NCBI GenBank assembly: GCA_947623455.1 | Contig: OX392538.1 | Location: forward strand, 35,448,001-35,512,000 | Source of the DNA: Mimachlamys varia | Lineage: Eukaryota; Mollusca; Bivalvia; Pectinida; Pectinidae | Reading direction: 5' to 3' | Length of the DNA stretch: 64,000 bases | Notes under the pieces: generated by a model | Told to the model about the DNA's origin: nothing | Seen by the model: only the letters and a program-made list of their open reading frames with translations | The model's database searches: none | Part shown: positions 58,110 to 64,000 of the stretch, one piece after another | Position numbering within the stretch: position 1 is the stretch's first letter | Layout: each line of letters begins with the position of its first letter | Program-made: the position numbers and the translations under genes

Positions 58110-58740
58110 AATTTCACATCTAAGGGGCCCTCGGGCCTTAACGGTCACCCGAGGTTTGATGTAAGTACCAATAACTGCATATCTAGGTCTGAAGAAGAAG
58201 ATTGTTAAAATTTTGGCCGATTTAACACTTTTGACTGCTCTCCACTGCCCCAAGGGTAGGCCCGAGCCAAAATTTGCCCAATATCAAACCGTCATCTCCT
58301 GGGTATTATTCCGGACAAGTTTCAATGATCTCTAAGTGAAAATTGCCAAAAGTGTCATTTTCCTATCAAAACTACATGTATACATGTAGTAAATTTCATC
58401 CCCTCCCCTTGGGAGAACCTGAGGTTTTGGGGGCCTGAAATTCACAATTTTGATTAAGCACCTTAATACCTTTCCATTGGTGAATAGTATTTGATTCGAG
58501 CATATCTTGGTCTGGAGAAGAAGATTGTTGAATTTTTAACTATTTTGATCCCTTTTGAGCCCCTCCCCTAGGCCACTAGGGAGTAGGGACGATAACATTC
58601 ACAATTTTGGTGTATATTTGGTTAGGGAAGGTTCCTGCTAAATTTCATTCAAATTGGTTTAGTGGTTTTTGAGAAGACGACGGGCAAAAGACAATTAGAA
58701 AAGGTCACTTGAGACTTCGTCACAGGTGACCTAAAATACA
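58110..58740. repeat. Dispersed repeat with terminal hairpin
   Basis: Opens GGGGCCCTCGGGCCTTAACG and GTCACCCGAGGT, has two related internal blocks (ATCTAGGTCTGAAGAAGAAG and ATCTTGGTCTGGAGAAGAAG, ~330 bp apart) and closes with AGGTCACTTGAGACTTCG then TCACAGGTGACCT, a 3' hairpin. The 3' hairpin recalls Helitron- or SINE-like ends; class undetermined. Confidence 0.6.
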
Positions 58741-59601
58741 TACGATACGTCGTAACATTTGATATATCATGGTTAATCCCACTATTATCCATATACATGA
58801 AAAGTAATGTGAACGTCGTACAGCAGGTTACAGGCAAACACACTAATCGCAACATCTCGGGGAAATTTCCGGTAATCTTCGGAAATAAACTCGGAAATCT
58901 ACGCAGATCGATATCATTCCCCGAGGTGTTGCGATCGCAAAACAATTCATTGACGTATCTCCTCTTATAGAAGGAAGCTTCAATTGAAATAACTCATAAT
59001 AAAAAAAATCCGGCAAGCTTCAGAATTTTTTCTGGGAAGTCTTCAAAGATTGATAGAAATTTCGGCGAGATTTTGCGATTTGACAATCGATGTGTTATTT
59101 CGAGCTAACCGGAAAGGCTCGAAGATGTCCGATTGTAAGAAGCTAGACATGATTCCTGTAATTTTCGTTACAGGAACCAAATAGTCATCGATCGATTGAT
59201 TGGTTAGTTGATAAAACAAAACACTTTTAAAAATTCATCTTATTTGAAACCTTAGTCATGAATATCGATTTAAATCAATTATTAAATTATACTTTAGAGT
59301 CTTTTACATCATGAACCAGGAAAATACAGTCTAATTTAGTTATTCTATATTTTTCCAAGTCGTCATTTATAATTGTTAAAACAGTTACAATGCATTTCAT
59401 GTCTGTTATTTTTAATCGGGTAAATTTTAAAACATTCTTCCAGGTGCCTTGCCGGTCGTAACACGGAACAGATGGGGGTGTATAGATTTTCAACTCTAAA
59501 TGTTATCTCTTGAATACATGAATATGAAATTAGTTATGCCCACGTGTTCAACGGATAATGCTTAGTGATACAATGCATTTGTTTGGGAAAGCGTACAATG
59601 T

Positions 59602-59759
59602 ATGATTTACCATGAAATAGAGATGTTGTCTGCCAGTAAGATGGATTTACCTAAAATCAGGCAGAAAGTGACTGATTCCTTGCCAACAGACAAACACCCC
59701 ACACAACATCAAGTAAGAAGCGAGGAAGAGGAAGGGACAAATAAAGATGACACCCTGAC
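59602..59759 (+). CDS. Amino-acid transporter-like gene, exon 1 (cytosolic N-terminus)
   Basis: The open frame has in-frame ATGs at 59602 and 59623 (and 59641). The first gives 52 codons plus two bases. The polypeptide is charged and polar, with KIRQKVTDSL and a SEEEEG acidic run, and has no membrane segment, as expected for the cytosolic N-terminus of Aa_trans transporters. It ends CTGAC at a GTAAGT donor, in phase with 61897. The call depends on exon 2; alone this exon is anonymous. An alternative donor (CAA then GTAAGA) lies at 59711-59716. Confidence 0.6.
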
Positions 59760-59835
59760 GTAAGTACGCAAATTACCATATGGGTGTCCGCCCGGACGTA
59801 CTTCGTCAACTGATCCCTTTTTGTTCAGTCATTGT

Positions 59836-60200
59836 CTACCCTTCCGGAACACCTGGGCCGGTTGTTCAAAAATGATTAGTGCAAATGTCAATTCTCATAT
59901 ATAACTTTCAGACCAAATCATTGAAAGAGTTACAATTTTCAAGATATCAAATATGTAGTATACGTAAAAAAGGTGGGGTTGCACTGTGTATTGTAACATA
60001 ATTATTTAAGATTGAAAAATATTGTTAAATAGTGATTAATAAGGTAATCATCTTTTGAACAACTGGGCCTTGGTCTTATTCTATATACTCTTTTAAAGAT
60101 TTCCGTGTTAATATTTCCTTTGTTTATAATAGTATATTATACTGCGTCACTAGTTTAATTGACGTTGGGTTCCGGTTATCGTTTTGGTATTCTCTGATTT
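59836..60200 (+). repeat. Dispersed repeat D interrupted by a MITE
   Basis: CTTCCGGAACACCTGG stops at 59856 and TGGTCTTATTC resumes at 60071, with a ~213 bp inverted-repeat element between. The 3' part (CGTTTTGGTATTCTCTGATT) follows. It lies in intron 1 of the transporter-like gene. Confidence 0.8.
59857..60069. mobile_element. ~213 bp MITE (GGCCCAGTTGTTCAAA ends)
   Basis: Left GGCCGGTTGTTCAAAAATGA and right TCATCTTTTGAACAACTGGG plus CC are inverted repeats. Inserted in repeat D; TGG is on both sides and could be a 3 bp duplication, with one extra T. Same ends as 33499-33736. Confidence 0.8.
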
Positions 60201-60492
60201 TTTTTATTTTGCACATGTGCATTCTGAAAATACAATTGAACCTTTGAGTAAGGCAATCAAAAAATGCTGTGCTTCAAGAAATTACCTTAGTAGGTCCGCC
60301 GGAGCATCCAGATCTCAATACTTTATATTTAAGTATGATTATATTGACAATTGCTGCCGAATCAAAACAAGACAATTCAGCGAGTTAAAGTTTCACCGTC
60401 ACCTCACGAATGGGACCCTACCCCAGGTACAGTGTATGAAGTTAGGATGTCTTGAAGCGTAGGAGATTGAACTAGGACAAATATTTCTTTAA

Positions 60493-60882
60493 AGGCCCAA
60501 TATACGTAACTTTCGGCAAATCTTGAAGCGAAAATCAAGCCTAAAAACAGATTTGATCGATAGATTTAGTTAAGATTAACTGATATCAGCAATATTCAAA
60601 ATGAATTCTTACGCGGTTACCGGTACAGCAGCAGTTGAATCTCGGTACATGTATTTGTAAACACGCGTCCATTTTGAACCGTCTTCTCACTTCGGTTTGT
60701 TGTTGAAGTGGGCCCCACCTGAATTATTTTCAATTCTTTAGATTTTTCTGTCAAGACTTTCTTGTTAGTTACCGCTCTGGTTTACTTCGTTTTAGGCTTA
60801 TTTTTGCATGGGTATCAACTGGATTTTTTTCTGAATTTTTCAGAATCACGAAAAATTTCCTGAAGTTACGTATATTTGGCCT
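60493..60882. mobile_element. 390 bp MITE with TTAA duplication
   Basis: Flanked by TTAA (60489-60492 and 60883-60886). The left end AGGCCCAATATACGTAACTT and right end AAGTTACGTATATTTGGCCT are inverted repeats. TTAA target use fits Kolobok- or piggyBac-like elements. Intron 2 side is not affected; it lies between transporter exons 1 and 2. Confidence 0.87.
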
Positions 60883-61432
60883 TTAATGTAGGTCAAAGGT
60901 CAAAATGTAGGACAGAGTGATATGCATGACTTTCCTTATTTTTACACATGACACCGCCTTGCAAAGGTGAACTGTATTGACAATTGAATATGTTTGTATC
61001 TAAGTTTACCTGGCTTTGTATATGAAATGTTATACAATATTTGACTATTTTCATGATAAATCCAATGCATTTATTATATAACAATGTATCAGTAAAACTC
61101 TTTCCCTGGTGATGTCACGAACTAATTCATCTTTCCATAGAAACCCCATGCACCAAAACATTTAAGTGATCTTGATCAAACGTTTTTTGTTAACATGCAA
61201 TCGACATTTTCTGGCGAGTTGTTGGAACTCGAAGATAGCTGTTTCGAAGATTCAAGTATCGCTACATACTTTTACGAAATTTTCACGTAACATGAAGAAT
61301 ATGTTAATTCAACAGACTTATTGTGACGCCAAAGGATTTACAATGCTGTAACCAGAAATGAGTGATGCTTGTCACACAAATATCCGGACATTCTACAAAT
61401 TCATGTAGTTTGAGGTAACAAAACAGTGATTT

Positions 61433-61801
61433 CATGCCCTTTCAGTCAATAGTCAAAACAGTTTTCCTTCTTTGTTGGGACCAACCCGGTGAACTATATT
61501 CCCCAAGGCCTCGTCCAAACACTTAGGCCTTAGAAAATAGTTCATCAGATTGGTCCCAATACCTCGGCAATGGGAAATAGTTCATCAGGTTGGTCCCAAC
61601 ACCTCGGCCACAAGAAATAGTTCACCAGGTTGGTCCCAATACCTCGACCAAAGGAAATTGTTATCAGGTTGGTCCTAACACCTCGGCCATGGGAAAAAAG
61701 TTCACCAGGTTGGTCCCAATACCTCGGCCACGGGAAATAATTCACCAAAGGTCCCAACAGCGAGGGAAAAACTGTGTTTACTATTGACTGAAAGGACATG
61801 A
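61433..61801. mobile_element. TIR-bounded minisatellite element
   Basis: Left CATGCCCTTTCAGTCAATAG then TCAAAACAGTTTTCC and right GAAAAACTGTGTTTAC then TATTGACTGAAAGGACATG are ~50 bp inverted repeats. Between them lie about six ~40 bp direct units of TTGGTCCCAATACCTCGGCC and GGGAAATAGTTCACCAGG. It lies in intron 1 of the transporter-like gene, ~95 bp before exon 2. Confidence 0.88.
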
Positions 61802-61896
61802 ATTAACTGTATATTGTTATATGTACATGTACAAAAAATATATACTTTTTCATAAAAGGCTATGTGCTAATGGTTATATATTTTTTTTTTTTTTAG

Positions 61897-61987
61897 AGAT
61901 TTCCAGGGATTTATGCTTCTAATTCCTACATATATCGGCGTGGGATTCCTTGGACTTCCATATATGGTAAAGCTGCTGGGTCTATGG
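61897..61987 (+). CDS. Amino-acid transporter-like gene, exon 2 (TM1)
   Basis: A T-tract acceptor of more than ten Ts ending TTTTAG precedes 91 nt. The first base completes Thr with exon 1, then 30 codons read DFQGFMLLIPTYIGVGFLGL and PYMVKLLGLW. The GxGFLGLPY core followed by a small KLLG segment is the TM1 signature of SLC36/SLC32/SLC38-type proton- or sodium-coupled amino-acid transporters. The chosen donor is GTAAAT after TGG; GTAAAG inside the exon (after PYM) would truncate the motif. No third exon is recognised up to 64000, so the rest lies beyond the window. The subfamily cannot be assigned from TM1 alone. Confidence 0.65.
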
Positions 61988-62327
61988 GTAAATATACAAC
62001 TTACACAATATTTTAATGAATAAGTTATTTCTGTTTGTGAACTTTCCATTTCTTGATAGTAACATCCCTGCTTCTCCAACCTATGGTGTTTTCATGTCAC
62101 GGTTGATTCGTTTTTGTAGGAATCGCGATTCCAATGATAGATATCGGTTGCTGACGAACAAACTAGTCTTAACACACAAGGAGTCCAAAGGCGCAGGTTG
62201 ATGAAGATTATGGTTGCCAATTTGGTATCGTTGAGAGATATTCTGTGTCCTTATATAATAAGCGGGTGGATGTTTTTCAATAACTCTCATTAGCTTTCGT
62301 CCTTGTTATGATTGAGAATGATGCTTA

Positions 62328-62555
62328 AGCTCTCACTTTGAGGACGTGACATTTACATGGATGAGACCAAGATTTACATTGCAGGTGGCATCGATGAAGC
62401 AAAAGACTTTTACTCTTCTGGAACACCTGGACTTATTCTTGCAATTTTTTCAATGGTCTTCAAGTAAATTTTTCATTTGTATATGTTTGTCACTAGTTCA
62501 GTTAATTTTAAATTCGAATTTTGGTACCCGTTTTATTGACGCTTCGGTATTATTC
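62328..62555 (+). repeat. Dispersed repeat D
   Basis: AGCTCTCACTTTGAGGACGT, ACCAAGATTTACATTGCAGG, ATCGATGAAGCAAAAGACTT, TCTGGAACACCTGGACTTAT and GACGCTTCGGTATT, collinear over about 230 bp. Confidence 0.83.
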
Positions 62556-62559
62556 CCTC

Positions 62560-63840
62560 ATTTTTGTTCATACGCACCCGCGATGTAAACTGGACAACTT
62601 CTCATTGGAAAATGAATCAGACAAAATTCGATAGGTTTATATTGTACAATTTAAAAGAATGTTATTTAAATAAAATGCAACGCTGAAGACTAAAATACGA
62701 CAAGATTATTGAACAGAAGAATACCTTTTTATGGAAATGTTAGCAACACCGTGCATATAGCGATTAGTTAAAAACCGGATATACAGAGTTTGAGACACCA
62801 AGCGGTAAACTCTGTAATTACTGTAAAAAAGGGCGACAACTTTAACAGTAACGGAGTGCAGATAAAAAATCGTACAAGAGATTATTCAAACGGTTATTTT
62901 TAAAATCCTCTGTACGCTTCAGATAACACCTTCCTTAATCTGTATTTGTTGTTAGATAATATATTATAAATAAGGCCGTTTTCCTTTATGCTGAACAACT
63001 TCAAATGTATAACGTTTTTGGGTAAAAATCATGGCGGAGATACCAATGCTTATGTAGACCTTGCAAGGGTTTTCTCATGGTTGGCCTAGAAAAGAAACAG
63101 CATAATATTACTAGGTTCGACTTAATTTAATATAAGAACAACTTTGGTCGGACTGGTTCAATTGTTTTAACCACGGAATTAAATTAGATATCTGTTCCGT
63201 GCTTTAACGAAAAACGGTATGTTAGCTAGTTAGGTTAATGGCGACAGGAAACTAAGAAGAATCGATTTAATTTGATCCGATTCCAACTATCCTTATTTAA
63301 ATACACTTCTTCGTCAGTTTACTGATGGAAGGGAGATAACTTCAATAATTGTTGTAAACTGTTGCAAACAAAAAAAGTTCGATAGTCTTGAAAGACAAAA
63401 ACACATTTCTATCGATAATTTAGTTCTGTATAATGTTAATATTTAATTATAAGAAAAGTAACTAAATTCGAGCATAGTCAGATTTCGGACTAATCTTTGA
63501 AAAATTGTGCTTGTGATTTCTTGAATATTGCCTGACCAATATATCTCAGTTACAATGTGTTTTAGTTAAAAAAAAAAAATAGAAAACTTGATTTCTGATT
63601 ACTTAAATACATATATAGTCCTGTATATATGACATGGCCATACCAGTTAGATTAAAGTATGACAAAAGTGCCTTTTATCTATGTACTATCAATGATATGT
63701 GATGATGTCATATTCTGTTTTAAAAGAAAATGAAAATAACTAACAGAAATTAGTGCAACAGTGTAGAAAATGGAGCAAACGATCGGCATACTTGTATGGC
63801 TAATTATAATTTATAATATGAAATCATGAGTGTATTGATA
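62560..63840 (+). other. Probable intron of the transporter-like gene
   Basis: AT-rich, without a recognisable third exon. It follows the exon 2 donor and is expected to be intronic if the gene model is right. Confidence 0.45.
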
Positions 63841-63845
63841 TAAAG

Positions 63846-64000
63846 TCGGTTGGTGCAGTGGATAGCGCACTTGCCTTTCACCAAGGCGGCCGGGGTTCGA
63901 CTCCCCGACCGGACGTGAACAGGTATGGGGTCACCTGCCCGACCACGTGGGTTTTTTCCGGGTACTCCGGTTTCCTCCCACAATAAGACCCCTCGCGCGC
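63846..64000 (+). mobile_element. tRNA-headed SINE (type B), cut by window end
   Basis: TTGGTGCAGTGGATAGCGCA, GGGGTTCGACTCC, GTTTTTTCCGGGTACTCCGG and AATAAGACCCCTCGCGCGC match the other type B copies. The 3' tail lies outside the window. Confidence 0.92.

Noticed and set aside
63846..63930. Genuine tRNA gene
   Set aside because: The same head recurs with the same long non-tRNA body at 32790, 42060 and 56222, so it is a SINE.
1..64000. Retroviral, LTR or LINE coding regions
   Set aside because: No reverse transcriptase, integrase or transposase motif was recognised in any listed frame; all mobile elements seen are short and non-coding.

Overview
The window is nuclear DNA of an animal, most likely a mollusc and probably a bivalve. 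It is AT-rich, has short GT-AG-flanked exons scattered over long introns, tRNA-headed SINEs, many small inverted-repeat elements and minisatellites, and no operons or long ORFs. The organism call is inference from these features; no species is identified. Nearly every long ORF is a chance frame or lies inside a repeat. Genes were found by reading short exons bounded by splice sites.

Three genes are supported. (1) 12506-12624, minus: the first coding exon of a Polycomb group RING finger protein of the BMI1/MEL-18 (PCGF4/PCGF2) type, holding the first half of the RING finger. Its downstream exons are not recognised and are probably left of the window. (2) 39829-55026, minus: a complete seven-coding-exon gene for a 252-residue mannose-6-phosphate-receptor-like membrane protein with signal peptide, MRH-type lumenal domain, one transmembrane helix and a short tail ending in a YxxPhi-type motif. 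All exon phases match and the CDS sums to 759 nt. (3) 59602-61987, plus: the first two coding exons of a probable amino-acid transporter (Aa_trans, SLC36/SLC32/SLC38-like), running off the right end. Genes 2 and 3 are head to head, about 4.6 kb apart.

Layout: 1-12 kb holds a ~330 bp inverted-repeat element family, an 11-copy dispersed repeat, a duplicated unit with a hammerhead-ribozyme-like core, and SINEs. 12.5-39 kb holds the PCGF exon, several tandem arrays (59 bp at 14.9 kb, ~21 bp at 21.5 kb), a possible promoter/first exon at 28.7-29.15 kb and long AT-rich stretches without recognisable genes. 39.8-55 kb is the receptor-like gene, with introns packed with nested small transposons and minisatellites. 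55-64 kb holds SINEs, the transporter 5' exons and a TIR-bounded minisatellite.

The most unusual observation is in the receptor-like gene. The 3' splice site of its transmembrane exon has been tandemly multiplied in exact 39 bp units, giving four in-frame acceptor candidates that would add 0, 13, 26 or 39 hydrophobic residues. In the same gene a 392 bp transposon sits 13 bp inside the intron after exon 4, and a 22 bp minisatellite begins about 20 bp after exon 3.
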